This document shows positions 26,141 to 39,735 of a stretch of DNA of 64,000 nt, in pieces (the stretch's first letter is position 1; every line of letters begins with the position of its first letter). The DNA is from Kryptolebias marmoratus (taxonomy: Eukaryota > Chordata > Actinopteri > Cyprinodontiformes > Rivulidae), in NCBI RefSeq assembly GCF_001649575.2, contig NC_051444.1, positions 21,688,425 through 21,752,424 of the forward strand, written 5' to 3'. The notes under the pieces are model-generated. The model was not told where the DNA came from. It saw nothing but the letters and a program-made list of their open reading frames with translations, and did no database searches. A program made the position numbers and the translations under genes.

Positions 26141-29100
26141 TGAGATCGTACACAATGATGGGCTATATTTCTCAATATAAGATGATTTTTCTATAAGACT
26201 CTGGCTTGAAAAGTGGCAGGTGCCTAATATATAAGTCTACACAGTAAGTTGCTACAAATCCGTCTGGTGGTATTTGGGATTTTAACTTTTGTGTAGCAAG
26301 TTTACTGTTGACCAAAATGAAATGAACAATTTATATTTTTTATCATCTTGTGTTTCCCATTCCACAGATTTCTATATTCTGTCTCTCTGTTCATTGAGCT
26401 CATGTGTAATGAAATAAGCAGCTGCGTATAAACAGAGTTGCCTCAACTCAAGCGGCCACTGAGTTGTGAATAATACCTAGACATGTAATTAAACTGAAAC
26501 TCGGTCTCACCAAGTTTCCGCAGAGCCTCTAAAACCGAGCAGCGTCAGCTCCATTAACGGGTCTTTGACCTTGTTACGTGGTTACTGTTTAGACAGCCTC
26601 ATAGTGACCTTGGCTTCTTCTGTTTGTCGAGGTAGGTGACTCATCGGTCAAACGCCTGCCTGCATGGCAAAACAGTTGGAACATTTGACTGTAAAAGAGT
26701 TTCGTTTTTATGGCAGGGTGTAAAGACAAACTTTATTGTTTCAGGAAAAAAAAAGACAAGCACATCCTTTATTTCTAAGTTTTCTAATAATAAGAAGCAG
26801 TGAATAATAAGCACAACACCTGAAACGTGCAGATGTGAAGCTGTGCTTTAAAGGCTCTGAGCAGTGATCAGTGTACCTCCCTCTCTTGGCCCCTTTGCTT
26901 TACTGCACTGGTGAAGTTTTGGCTGACTATTTGTCTGACGCCACCCTGTAGACTCATTAAAGGTGCAAATTTTTCAGCTTCTCAAGCAACAATAAAACAA
27001 ACAAACAACAAAAAAAAAGCATTAAATTGCCCCATCAGCTGTTTTATTCTTTTGCTGTTGACTAAAAAAAAAAAGCGCAGTCACATAAATAAGACAAGAC
27101 AGAAGATGGTCCGTTTATGCTCTGAGTGTTTGCATGAATGGACGAATAAAAAGAAACACACCGCAAAGAACAGAACCAAGATTAAGGTTAAATATACCAT
27201 GTAAGTGTGGCAAGTTTAAGATCTATTTGAGCATTCAAAGTTGAAAATGTTTCAGTGTTTCAGATGGGCTGAGATTTTCTAACGTGTTCAAGAAAAGAGC
27301 CCAGGTTGGTATAACTCGCACGATAATCTTTCAAGCAGTGTTCAGCAGCAGCCTGGTGGTGTGTAGACCTTTATGTGGGGAGTCTGAATGTTGCCTGCAG
27401 GAGTTTTCTCTGGGTATACACCCCTGAATTCTTCATGAAGAGCGAAAACATGCATGTTGAGTTATAATTAATGATTGCCAAATGACAGCAGGTGAGATAT
27501 AAGCGTACATCGTTTGTCTTGCATCTCTGTGATGGCTCTGTGATGAATTGGCTGCCTGCTGTGCAAATTAAACCACACTCGATGAAGTTCAAACAGTAAG
27601 ACGGGAAAATCAACACATAATATTTGCTGCTTTTGGACCAACTGATCCAAAGGTTTCTGTGAAGGTTGTAAAAACTGGAAAAGTGATCCACAACTACATA
27701 CTTTCAACGACTTTTCCCAATTTGCATTTCAATAGCATATATTGTTAGAATGATGGGGTGACACAGTAGAATAATATTTTGTTATTATCTCTGATAAAAA
27801 TATGTTCCCTGCATTTAAGATTTTAGAGGCTTATGTCAAAAACTATTAAAGACAATAATAGGATCACTGACAAAAAAACAAAAAACAAAATAGGGGGAAG
27901 ATTCTTTTTCTTTGTTTCCCAGTTTTAAGATTACAGTCAAAATGATGATGATAATGAAGTCAAATTATTGGTTTCAAGAAATATTGTCAAAGTCTTTGGA
28001 CAGGTTTTCGACAGCTCCAGTTACATGTACGAAGCGATTTCTTGGAATGACTACCACATTGGGTTTATGTGTTTAAAGAGAAATTCTTTCAATATTTCTA
28101 AAACTTATTCTGGCGTATAACAATACTAGTTCATCCAAATGAGACATAAGGCTATTGTAGGTCTTTGCACCAATAATGAATTCGCATTTGATTCGTCTTT
28201 AAATATTAAAACAACAGCTTTATTCTTGTCATTTAGACTATATTTTGAAATATATTTGACAAAAATTTCCTTTCTTTGAGTGACACTAAACTCAGTTATA
28301 GGAAAAATCATTTACCAGAATGTTTCTCTTGTTTTTGGTCATAAATAATTTGGGATTTACTCTTATACAGTCAGCTAACTACTGTGAACTTGCCCAATCA
28401 TCATGTAAGTCTAAGTCTACACAACCCTGAAAAGCTTTTGAACGAGTACATTTTCTCCTTCCACGCATTCTAACAAAAATGCTGAAATACCACATTACCA
28501 ACATACCATAATACAGAGAAAGAACTATTTTAGATTGGCTACCAATTGAATCTTTTCCCCTTTCATACTGTTTACATTTTTTTTCTTTGTTGTTAACCTT
28601 TTCAGCACACAATCTAAGGCTAAAGACAGCACAACAGATTCAGGATTCAGGCTTCCTAGTGGTTGTTTTTTCTAGGACAGAGTGATAGTGGGCATTCTCC
28701 AGTTAGGCTTCACCTTCATTTTTGAATAGCTCTACGTTTTGAGCCCGCAGCAATATACCAAGGACTTGTAAAAATCTCCACTTTAGAAAGTATTAAAAAA
28801 ATATCTCAGCTATTCCCACCAAAAACTCAGTTTGTTTGTGGATGAGTGGTGCAAACGCAGCAGAAAATTTGTTTTTTTTGTTCTTGTTTTTTTTAAATAA
28901 CTGGTGTTAGATGTGACCCTCGACTCAATGTTTTTATCCGTCACTCTACAGTTTCATTAGGAACCAATCAGCAGCTCCATTGCTGATGGTTCCCTCGTGC
29001 TGGGAAACCTCCTGCTCTGAAGCAGGAGCTAAAACAAACACCATCTGAAAGATCTTTGAAAGCCACGGTTCCCGCAGTAAAAACAGCAAAAAGAACAAAC

Positions 29101-30530
29101 TGCTTCTAATATTTATAACAATTAAAAGCTCCCTGAGATCCAAATGCCTCCCTTGTGTTTACTGAAGCTGAGACTTGATAAAGAATCTGTTCAAACATAA
29201 GGTTGGAACATGAAGAAAAAGATGGAAATAGAGATAGTTTGTTCTGCTTCGATACACAATCCAGGTTTAGATATATTATCTCTTTTCAGCCTGCTCCCCA
29301 TTTGTACCAGGTGGATGTCTAAATTATTACTTCTATGTTTTAGCATGCAACTTTTTCTTGGAAGAAAAAAAAAGACACAAAGCAATCCTTGTAGTTTAGT
29401 TTCACTGTTGCTTCATTAAAAGTGGCTCTGAAATGCACTTCCAATGTGAGAATTAGCTCAAGGTTAAAGCAAGTGATTGATTTAAACTAGTTCTGGTTAA
29501 TGCAGCCGAATATGGAGGTAATAAGTTGGCTTGAGATGCGACCTAAATTACCCCAGTCAGCATATTTATACTCTTGTGGCTTAATAACAAAGCATACCTG
29601 GTATTTATATAAATACACAGATTTGTGTGGGTGCGCATGTGTGTGTGTGCGCGTGTGTAGTCACTGTGTTACATTTCCAGTGAACCTCTGCGAGCCAAGC
29701 TCAGTGTGACCATAAATCAGCCTGACGTGACTGTCTGAGCACAGTGTGGTGGATCAGTGAGGACCCCCGCTTTAACTGACGAAACCCATCTGACCATGAA
29801 TCCTATCAGGATAATAACACACCATCTCATGTACTGAGTGTTGATTTATCACAAGTGCTAGAGTGGCCAATTTAAAAATATAACACCATAAGTCATTCAG
29901 CAACAGTTTGCTGCCTGGCTGCCCTCTGCAGGAGAGTGTGTGTGTGTGGGTGTGTGTCGCGCTGCTCTGTGCTTTTTATCCTGGACGTCATCAAGAACTG
30001 GCAGATTTTTTTGTTTTGTTTGTTTGTTTTTCTGGATGCATGGGGATTATTGCACGCTGAGTCTGCTACAATTACTCGTGGGTTTCTTTTGAAGGAGAAC
30101 TCAACACAGCTTGCATGATGAAAGTCAGATTCGTCTCTAAAACACTGCTTCATTTGCAGATTTACGGTTTATTTTGCAGATGTTCTGCATGTTTTTTTTT
30201 CAGCTTTCTTTTCACCGCGGCTCATGTTTTCCCTCTTGTTTGTTTTTAGTTGCATAAAGACTCACAGCCTCTAGTATATGTTTGTCACATTGATTTCATG
30301 CTCCACTGGTGCTGAAGCTGTGAGTATGGTCGCCTCACATCAACAAGGCTCTGACTTTGATGCTGTTGGCGCCTCGATGTCTTTCTCTGCATTCCTCACG
30401 CTTACCTGTGGCTACGTGTCAACACTGATTGACAAGTGACTCCTCCATAGTGGTTTGTTACTATCAGATAAGATCCTTATGTTGAGGCAGAGATGTGAAG
30501 ATGATTTAATAAATTTATTCAACACTTTTT
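26141..30530. other. Gene-poor AT-rich region
   Basis: No coding exon, RNA gene or named mobile element is recognised. Short GT-rich microsatellite tracts lie near 29,635-29,660 and 29,935-29,960. Confidence 0.5.
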
Positions 30531-30957
30531 TTTATCAACAGACATGACAGAAATATAAAAAGCTTTACAAAGAAGGCTGAGTAAATCTCTGTTTTGGCAC
30601 GTAATGTAGTTCAGTCTTTCTTTTGCGGGTGAGGATTGAGATGGAGACTAAAACAAGTTAAGTGGCAGAGGAGGTAAAGCCACTTAGTTGCAAGGAAATA
30701 CGCAACTTTTTCTGTGGAATCACACAGAACTGATTCAAACTGAATTGAAATGCTCGTGTTGCATGAATGTTGCATAAATGTCCCACAAACTCCAGGTAAA
30801 ATTTACTAGGAGTACGCATAACTATCACACCACTGCTGCACGACGTTCTCGTGACATTTGCAATGTATTTGTTACAAAGTTGCAAAGTTTTAACACTTCC
30901 AACTGCTGTTTGTTAGTTGCGGAAATGGTGTGCCGCAGTGCTGCATGGGAATTGAGA

Positions 30958-31078
30958 AACGTGGATCAAACGGGGTCTCTCCCTAGTCCAGCAGTTATTT
31001 TGTTCTCAGACGTCAACCAGCGTGGACCTCAGAGAAGAAGTGCAGAAGCTGTTGGATGAAGACCCCAAACCTGAATGA
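30958..31078 (+). other. Weak candidate 3'-terminal coding exon
   Basis: After an acceptor-like TTTTGTTCTCAG ending at 31008 the sequence reads TSTSVDLREEVQKLLDEDPK..., followed by a TGA around 31078. The composition is protein-like (amphipathic and acidic), but I recognise no family and cannot connect it to any upstream exon. It may be a chance ORF. Confidence 0.2.
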
Positions 31079-31243
31079 GGAGCAGGCTGACCCGCTGAAG
31101 TCTGCAGCAGGCCTCCTTGCTGCTGCAGTCGAGAAAGGCTGGGTCACTTTTTTTGTTTGTAATCATCACAACTTAGTTTCATAGGTTCGTCCTTGATGAC
31201 TTGTTGAGTATTTTGAGTGACAATGTATTCATGCAAATCTTTT

Positions 31244-31481
31244 GACCGGGTTCAAAGTGATTGAAACACGCGAACGAAGCTCTGTGACTCACTCAAGGAC
31301 ACTGAGAACCCTCACGACTGTTTCCAAACACTTTGGGACTTCCCTCGTGGATGTGGTTTGCAAATCGCTGCCAACCCGGTGGGACAGCCCAGTGAGACAC
31401 GGGCTTAAAGTGAGAACTGGCGAGTCCGGTGAAGTGCGTCAGACAGGCGAAAACTGGAAACCTTTTACAGACAAAAAACCA
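31244..31481 (+). other. GC-richer exon-like patch with donor, unassigned
   Basis: An open frame without an internal ATG runs to a near-perfect donor, CCAAG|GTAAGT, at about 31481-31487. Base composition is higher in G+C than the flanks. This could be a 5' untranslated exon or chance; no family match is seen. Confidence 0.2.
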
Positions 31482-31739
31482 AGGTAAGTTTCAAGCACAA
31501 AGAACTTAATTAAAGCAAAACTCTCATCAGGTCTGTTGAACATTGCATACATGAACTAGTGAACTGGCAGTGTGCGCAGAGCAGATAAGGAAGCTGAACT
31601 GCCTGAGGCACAGCCAGGACCACAAAATGTGTATCTGATGTCTCGAACCCAATGCAAGGCTACAAAACAGTAGACTTTAGCATAAATGTCTTTAGGGGGA
31701 GAAAGACATGTAAGATAATCAAAACAGAAATTATTCTCC

Positions 31740-31835
31740 ATCTAACTATCTATTATTCATTTTACAAACACATTTTGTCCTGTTCAGGGTCATAGAAAGG
31801 CTGGAGCCCGCTCCATCTGTCGTCAGACCACAGGA
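31740..31835 (-). repeat. V-SINE/LINE-type tail fragment
   Basis: It contains TGTTCAGGGTCATAGAAAGG and CTGGAGCCCGCTCCATCTGT, a diverged copy of the tail of common fish V-SINE-type retroposons in reverse orientation. Confidence 0.5.
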
Positions 31836-32707
31836 TGACCCTTAACACATTGCCTGGCTGTTACAGGCCTAGTTACCAATCTTGTTACACATTCTTTGAA
31901 GTAGATTTTTTTTTTTTCCGCATGAAAGCCCACAGTCTAGTGCCTTTAATCATACGCACTTTCCTCCTTATGGGTGTTTTTAACCAAAGCCCTCCTGCTT
32001 CATGCAGCAAGTATCAGTGTCAAAAATGAGCATGAAAGATCTGCTCAGTGTGCAAAGTTCGAAGCTACGCTTTGCATCCTGAAATTGGGCTATCACCATT
32101 GCTTTTCCACTGTAACCAGTCCACTACACTTAAATGTTTTGATTTCATATTCATCCATGCACTCTTTCATGTAGCCTGCCTCTGATTTGACTGAGTCAGT
32201 GCAGTCGCTGCTGCACAATTTCCAGTGCAGACCATTATCGCTATAAACCTTCTAATATTCTCTGTAATTGCTCACCCAGCCACGCGCAGTGACATCCCAT
32301 GGAGCCTCTCTTTTTGCTGATACTTAAAATATTGTATTTGTTCTTCATCTATGTTCAGCTGCTTTGTCGACCACATCTCAGCCGCATGCACACACACAAA
32401 TCAATTTTTAAAAAAATCTATTGTTTAATATCACTGCTACGCGATGACATATTTCTCATTGCTCTGACCTTTGGAATACCTAAAATACAGCAGTCAGTCA
32501 TAGCGTAATGTCCATCTACATGTTGTTCAGTACACACATGTGAATCCCAGGATGCAGGATTTCATGTGCAGAACATTGCACTATAAGAAAATGAACCGTG
32601 TTATGGTAAGTAGTCAAAATATAGCAGCTGATTAGTGTAAAACATGACTCAGTGGATTTATATATTATTTGTTTTGCTACTGGAATATTTGATTAAATAT
32701 GGTCTAC

Positions 32708-32738
<31 letters not shown>

Positions 32739-35100
32739 AAGCAAGATGAAATAAATCCTTCATCCTCTGCCTCTGAAGTACCACCAGGGGTTCTCCTGGC
32801 CCCATCTGATAACCACTGCTGTTTATGAATGTTCGACCGGCTTTGCCAGCTCAAAACTCCAACCTGAACACACAACCCCCTTTTAAAGCCATACTTACAT
32901 AAGAAGAAAAAAAAAATTAAGAATTCACTACATTCTGTTCACACAAGCATTTCTGTTACCTGCCAATGAGCCTGACAGCAGATTTGTTTGTTTTATATCA
33001 CACATTCAATATTCCTCAGTCAAAGCAATCACCTCTCTGTCTGTTACAGTGCTCTTTTCACAGTATACAGATTTCCATATTTTCCATTTCCACCTAAGTT
33101 TGTTTGTTCACATATAAATATTTTATATTCATACACATATCTATTCAGATATACATTTGCACACAGTGCGCGCGCGCGAATGTATACTTGAAGAGAAGGG
33201 CAGTAATAACAGTATTAAGTGCTTGAAGAAAAAGGTAGCTGCACTGCCTGTTTTGTTCTCCAAGAACTTTAACAGCTCATCTGATACACTTGTTTTTTTT
33301 TGTTTGTTTTGTTTTGTTTTGTTTTTTTTCTAACTGGTGGGGAGTTTCAGGGTTTTAATCTGTTCTGGGACATTCACTTTTAAAGTCCATGAGTGTTACT
33401 GATCCACCCACCCTGTGGGACTTTAATGTCAGTGTGTCGCCTGGGAGTTGTTTACCTGGTCAACATCTGAGAAGGTTTGGTCACATGACTCAGGTCGTGT
33501 CAGGGAAAGAGAAGAAGAGAAGAAGAGAAAATGAAGTCACAGAGCAGAATATGCTGGGGAGAGGCTGGGTGAACAGATTGCTTCAACATGGACGTGGCAG
33601 CGTTTCTGGTGTGTGTTTTGTGTGAGGAGATTTTTGTGTGTGCGGTTCGACCAGAAAACCTATAGGAACCTGCCTTGTCTTGTTAGCGGACAGATCTCAC
33701 AGTCTGCGGTTGTTGGCAGCCTTCAGTCAGAGCTCATCTATCAAACGGAGAAGTTTCTTCACGATGTGATGCTGCCCTCTTTTCTGAACAAGGCACAATG
33801 TATAGTATGTAAGTGGTTGTGCTGTATTAATAATATCAGCGTTTCCAGTCTACGTCTTACTCTATACTGCATCACTTTCTTCTGTAGCTCTGATAGCATG
33901 TCCTCTCCTTCTCAGGTTTGTTGGGCCGGTGCCTCTCTCTGTGTTCAGTAAGCAGGTGGTGGGGTACAGCCTGGACAGGCCTCCAGTCCATAACAGAGCC
34001 AATACTCTGTCTGTGATGTGACAGAAGTCATCTATTAGTTTCTTCGACAATGGCTCCTAGTGACTTTTCTAAAACCAGTCTGATCATGTTTCTCAGTCTG
34101 TAGTTGAGGCTGGACTCACCCAAGAAACCTCTAACAGGAATGTTTCCCATAGTTGTTTGAAGGTTGCAGAGTTAAAATTCATGGAAATGAATGAGGGCAA
34201 CATTTAAATTATAGTAAAATAACCTTAGGGTTTTTCCCACTGCAGAATTTTTATATATTTGCACAGTTACTATGAAAAGCTACATCTCACTGCCATATAA
34301 AAAGACAACAGGAGTCTCTGTGTGTTAGTTTGGTGTAATAACCCTAAAGAAATGATATAACATTATGTAGCTTCTGTATTGTGTTTGCACTTAAAAGTCT
34401 TCCTTTTCTTTACAGGTTAACTATGTATTGAATATGCAATAAACTTTATTTAAATTCAGTTCTGTTCATTCAAATAATACGAGTTTACTACTAAAAATCA
34501 CATCAAGACACTACACAGAAACGATCCAGATCCAGCTACATAGTTTAATCACATCCCTTTTTTCATTGTCAGTTTCAATTTAATTCATTTTAATACAAAA
34601 TATACAAAAATATTACAAGTGTAATCCAGTTTAATATAGGCAGGTTCTGTAATTTAGTAATTATAAACCACCAAATGTTAAAAAATACATCCAGATTAGC
34701 TTCAGTCACCATGTGTTATCTATATGAGGCAGACCTTGTGCTGCTCCTTCTTCTGTCTCTTTGTTCATCCTCATTCTGTTCACACAGAGCTGTTTTATGG
34801 CTGCCTGCCAGTACAATCTTCATATGTAACTATTTGCACGGACTGGATTGCTCCTCCAAATAAATTTACCCAAGGATATAGATTCTGACTCTGGAAAAGG
34901 TAACAATAAATATTTAGAACCACGTGAAATGTGTTCAGCTGAGTGATTCAGTGTTTTGAAGAGTGACTTATCATAGTTACTTTGTGTATTTGTATTCACA
35001 AGAAGTATTTCCGCGCTTTACTGCTGAGTTAAAGTTTAATTCTATCAGACGCACGGGAGGCACAGGAGTGCTTTCCAGATAAGTTGCCATAAAACATTAC
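31836..35100. other. Intergenic, no gene recognised
   Basis: Apart from the TA microsatellite and T/GT-rich runs near 33,290-33,330, I see only AT-rich unique DNA with short unsupported ORFs. Confidence 0.5.
32705..32739. repeat. TA dinucleotide microsatellite
   Basis: This is a nearly pure TA repeat with one TTT interruption. Confidence 0.9.
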
Positions 35101-35129
35101 CGTGTGGATCCATACGCATTTGAATTCAT

Positions 35130-36330
35130 CTGACCACATGGTAAATATTTGCAGCTCCTTTACGTAATCAGGAGATATCGCGGGGAGGGAACCTGTGGCC
35201 TGTGTCATTAATTTTCCTTTTCAGTGCATTTTTCCCCACACTCTGCTGGAGTAGCTTTGAATGTGCCAACCACCTGCTATATTTGTTACGCTAAATTTCA
35301 AAACAAGTGGGGGTAATTAATTGATAGGTTGCATGAGGGCCTTTTAAGGTAGGCAATTTTTCTGATCTCCAGCCGTCTCCGAGTCCCCACTGGGATTTAA
35401 GTTATTCTTAAGGCAGCAAATCGGGCTTTTCTGCAGATTACCAGGGTGGCACAAACACCCCCCACCCTCCGAAGCCCTTTCACTTAAGTGACTCATATTT
35501 TTGATGGCGTCCTCAACTGAACCTGGATATAAAGCCTGCTTTGACTGATGTGCACATTTGGCTTACCTGAGCCCCGAGACTGTCCCCAGAAGGTCAGAGA
35601 CTAGTATCTGCAGTGGTTTCAGAGCACAATGAGTCCACCAAATCATTTGGGTTTAGGAGCGAGTGAGGGTAGATGAAAAATATCATCCCAGAAAATATGG
35701 CTCTGGGGCCAATAGGAAATGGCTAAAGGTGTAAACAACCTTTTATCATGCACAATTAACAAGTGGCTGTAATAAATCACAGCTGCTCCGTGTGTCACAT
35801 ATATTAATGGCTCCCTATCTTTCTGAAGAAATTAATTATTCACAACGCTTGAAATCCCACAGGAGGAACTTGGTTTTAGTTGTAACAGAGCCGCAGAAAG
35901 AGTCTGATGGAAAGCTGTTGTCACGCTATCATCTTTCTCTGTAGGTGGGGAAGTGTTTCGGTGCTGAGTGTGATGATAATTCTCTGCGGAAACACAATCT
36001 TCATTACATGTATTTGTAAAACACCATTAATAATGTGGCACACTGAGCATTGTCTACCCTAGCACCGGATTCACTTAGCAACAAAGAATCACCCCGATAC
36101 GGGCTGTAAATGCAATGCTAAAACTGCAAAAGTGGATCATCTGTCAGCGAGTTGGTTTTATAGCTTACAAATCTCCTGCTGCAGGGAGCTGAAATCCGAC
36201 AAAACAGCTGTCTCCCCCTCAAATACATACCTGCCGACAGACACGGGCTCAAGCAGGTGGCGCATTTAGCTGCTTAAAAGTCAGATATTTCTCTCCAGAG
36301 TTGGTTGAGACAAGAGATGCGAAATGATCA
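35130..36330. promoter_or_regulatory. Candidate conserved non-coding enhancer block
   Basis: This long non-repetitive stretch has balanced composition, no coding potential and many homeodomain-like cores, for example GGTAATTAATTGATAGG near 35310, GCACAATTAACAAGTGG near 35750, GAAATTAATTATTCAC near 35830, plus CTGTCA/TGACAG-like sites. Its texture resembles ancient vertebrate non-coding elements near developmental regulators. No conservation data were available, so this is inference. Confidence 0.35.
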
Positions 36331-38220
36331 AAAAGTCAGAGCTAGGCAGCTCCTCCAAATGCAGTACAAATCACCACCGAAGAGTGGCTGAAGCAAAACA
36401 CAAAGCATAAAATTGTAAACTAAAATGAGCTAATAGGTTTCTTGGCACTACTCAAGAATTAATAATGATAAAAATAACATGAAATGAATTTTTTGTTAAA
36501 ATCTTTGGTAGCTAATTGACCTTATGCTGCTCTGCCCACAGTCTTTTGTCTGTTTTTTACATCTTTGGAAAAAGTGCTTCCATCAATAACACACACACAT
36601 ACACAATCTTAAAGAGAGAAAAAAGAACCAAATACAGAACCTCAGGAGGCTACAGAGTAACAATGAGATGGTATTAAGATCCTACAACTATCGCTCATCA
36701 GTTACTGAGAGGATTAATAAAGAAAACGGCCTAAAATCACCCACGGAAACGTTTCAATTACACTGCAGTCTCATCATGTAGAAGCCTCGGCAATGAAAAA
36801 CACTGCATAAAAAGTCTGAGTATCTGCATGCGAAACTCCAGTTTACAGTCAGTAATCAGCACTCTTCTGGAAGCAGACATGTCTGAACACATCAGCTCAG
36901 AGCTTTGTGACAGAAATCGGAGGTTTTTATTCCCAGAAGCGGGAGAACACGCTCCGTTTTCAAAGATACAGAGATTTCAAGCATCACATTTTCCATGCAA
37001 TGCTTCCCAGCTTTTACGCTGCAAAAACTTTAGAAAAGCAAAGGGTAGATGGTGAAATCCGTGGAGTTATTCATCATTAAGATTAATGCTGGATGGTGTT
37101 TTCACAACGTGCAGCTGAAAGAGCTAAATGCTACAAGCTATACAGCAACGATCCTGCTCAGCAAAGTTCTACTGGTGACTTTTAAACTTACTGATCTGTA
37201 TTTGCAATGGTCACTTATAATGATCTGTGGTATTATTCTGTTATTATGTTTCAAGCGCGGGGGCGTTAAAAGGCTTATTTTAATTTTATCCACTTAGTAA
37301 CTACATTTTTATTGTTTGAATCACTGATTTTGTAAAAGTGCCAAAACAGATTGAGTGAATTTGCTTTCCACTGGTAATTACTTCAGTTTATTTATAGGTT
37401 TGGGCACAACAAACACAGGAATAAATAAAGAAAATATCCAAATTAATGACATCCATCAGAAGTTGTAGCTTGACGGGCTCAGCTCAGCTCAACCGTAAAA
37501 TAAAACACAACAATGAAATCATTTTTATTGCACTCACTTTATTATACATCCATAATGTATTGTCTTTCAAATAAAAGTGTAAGGGGTCATTTTCACCGAA
37601 GAGCATGGGAAGAAATTTCTAATCTTTGTAACTTAAAGATTTATTTCAGTAAAGCTACAGCAAAACTCGCTCAAGCACCAAAACAAATCAAAATTTAAAT
37701 AGGGCATGTAATGACTGGTTTTACGTTTTCTGTACTTAATTACACATTTCGGGATGCAAAGTGGAGGTGTCACTACAAAACTCAAAAACTAAAGAAAATA
37801 AAACACTTAAGAAAAAAAACCAACAACTATGTCATTTTGTTTTGGAGAAAAGGAGAGAAGAAACATTCTCTCTTCTATTTCCAAAAGAAATGACTTTGAT
37901 GACAGATAGAAACTTATTTCACTTAACTTAAAATAAAAAGCAGCTAATAAGACTCTACTTTCCCATTTTTTTAAAATCTGATTTGTATTGTTTTTTTTTT
38001 TTTTTTTTACTCCCCCACCCAATTGGAACATGTTAATTCGGCCTTTTTATTCACGACTGAATACACTCCAAACAGAATTACCACAACAGATAAAAAAAAA
38101 AATAGGAAAAGAACTGTTTTTAATCTTTTGAAGTGAAATGATTTTGAGATTGATTGGAATGCAAATATCACATCATGGTCTCCTTTCATCTCTCCTTTAT
38201 GCCTGCGAGTCTTCAGACCA
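36331..38220. other. Intergenic, no gene recognised
   Basis: This is AT-rich sequence with a T19 run at 37,990-38,008. The ORFs here are A/T-driven and show no family resemblance. Confidence 0.5.
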
Positions 38221-38970
38221 GTGCTACATCTGCTGACTGTCTCAGTGTGTATTTTCTCCCTGTCAGTGTTTAATATTTAATGCTCAATATGAGATGGCAG
38301 CTGTTGAGTCCCTGCATTGTCAATAGCCTGGTCTGTGCTTAAAGTTATTTGCTCAGAAGCATAAGAGTTATTGAAGCTGCACACCAGCATCAATAACGCT
38401 GGTGTGCAGAGAAGCTGAAAGGCCTGAAGTCAGAGCTCTGACTGCATCATAAAACCACTGCTTTAGAAACTCTCTGCAAATATTCACTTATTTGGAATTT
38501 TTATACCCCTAATGCTAACTGTATATTTGCCTTCTTGCAATTGTTAAAGCAGCTTATAACTACAGTTTATTAGCCGCGATGCATAAAATGTGTTTAAAAA
38601 AAAAAAAAGGGAGAAAATGGTCAAAACTGAGGTATTTTTAGTGGCAGATTAATAACCGCAGTAGAGTGCAGGACAATATATTGTGTTATTGCACTATTGA
38701 TGTTTTCTTGCCATTTGCAAGATGGACAGAAAAAATGCTGTTCGCTTATTGCCGTGACTTTTAATTGCAGTTTTAAATTGCCATCGATGAAACCGAGGTG
38801 TTGGGCTCAAGCCAGATAATGACGACCTAAACACCGAACACCAGAACGCCGGAAAGGTCAGGCTGGTTCAGGCAGGAGAGCTCTCACACCGCTGCCAGTT
38901 ATTAGATCAGACAAGCAAACTGATGAAAAGGACCACAAAGAGAGGAGAGAAGGAGGATTTGGACACCAAA
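38221..38970. promoter_or_regulatory. Candidate non-coding regulatory block with an interlocked hairpin
   Basis: The DNA is non-repetitive and non-coding, with balanced composition, and contains the two interlocking inverted repeats at 38,367-38,409. The part around 38,750-38,960 is GC-richer than its surroundings and also lacks ORFs. Function is inferred only. Confidence 0.3.
38367..38409. repeat. Two interlocked perfect inverted repeats
   Basis: CTGCACACCAGC (38377-38388) pairs perfectly with GCTGGTGTGCAG (38398-38409) across a 9-nt loop. GTTATTGA (38367-38374) pairs perfectly with TCAATAAC (38390-38397). The order A-B-A'-B' makes the stems mutually exclusive as simple hairpins, or a pseudoknot-like fold in RNA. 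Confidence 0.9.
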
Positions 38971-39585
38971 CAAACTTAATAAAAGGTCTGAAGACATATA
39001 GAAAAAAAATCTATATGTCTGCAAACAAATTTTATTCTATTAAAATTCGCCTTTCAGTGCTTTCCTTCAGTTCACTGATCCAAACCCTCACATTATTGGG
39101 AACATTTTCATTCCTTTGCACAGACTTGTTTGAGTGGACTATTGAAATTGACACTGATAAATGAGTTTTTCTAATTGGTTAAATATGCACGTTTGTATGT
39201 TTAATGTCATCTGTGAATATCTAATGAAATCATTAAATCCCTGATGGAAGTGCAGGTCTCCCTAAAGGACCTCCAAACCTTTAATTTGTGGAAATTTCCA
39301 CTGAAAAGATGACAGCTCAGAATCGGTTCTGAACAGAATAAAGTCGCCTTTTAGTGCACTTTAATTTAGAAATGTGGCTGCCATCTACAGAGGCTCGTTC
39401 CTCCCTTTTTAAGAACAGGGGTAAAACGATAAAACACCTTTACAGATTTTTAAAAAAAAAATTTTTGTATCAAACAATCTAAGCTTCAAATGTATCTGAC
39501 AAAAGGTCAAGCCGGTGATTAGAAACGAGGAGTGCAAAGTGGGATTGTTAAGACATCCTCAGCCTGACAGGATATAGAGAAAAAC
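38971..39585. other. Intergenic, no gene recognised
   Basis: This is AT-rich unique DNA with an A/T run near 39,450. Nothing is recognised. Confidence 0.5.
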
Positions 39586-39587
39586 AT

Positions 39588-39735
39588 TTCATCCGTCCAT
39601 TTCGTGTATGCACTTAATTCTGTTCAGGTTCACAGGAGAGCCAGTGCCTTTCTCCAGTGGTCATTGCACAAGAGACGCCCATTGACCACCAGTCCGTCAC
39701 AGGGTCTCTCTCTCTCTCCCTCTCCCTCTCATTCG
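39588..39735 (-). repeat. V-SINE/LINE-type tail fragment plus CT-rich tract
   Basis: The core is TTCATCCGTCCATTTCGTGT, then TCTGTTCAGGTTCACAGGAG and GTGCCTTTCTCCAGTGGTCA, matching the copy at 46,534-46,640. It is followed by a pyrimidine-rich CT tract. Confidence 0.6.
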
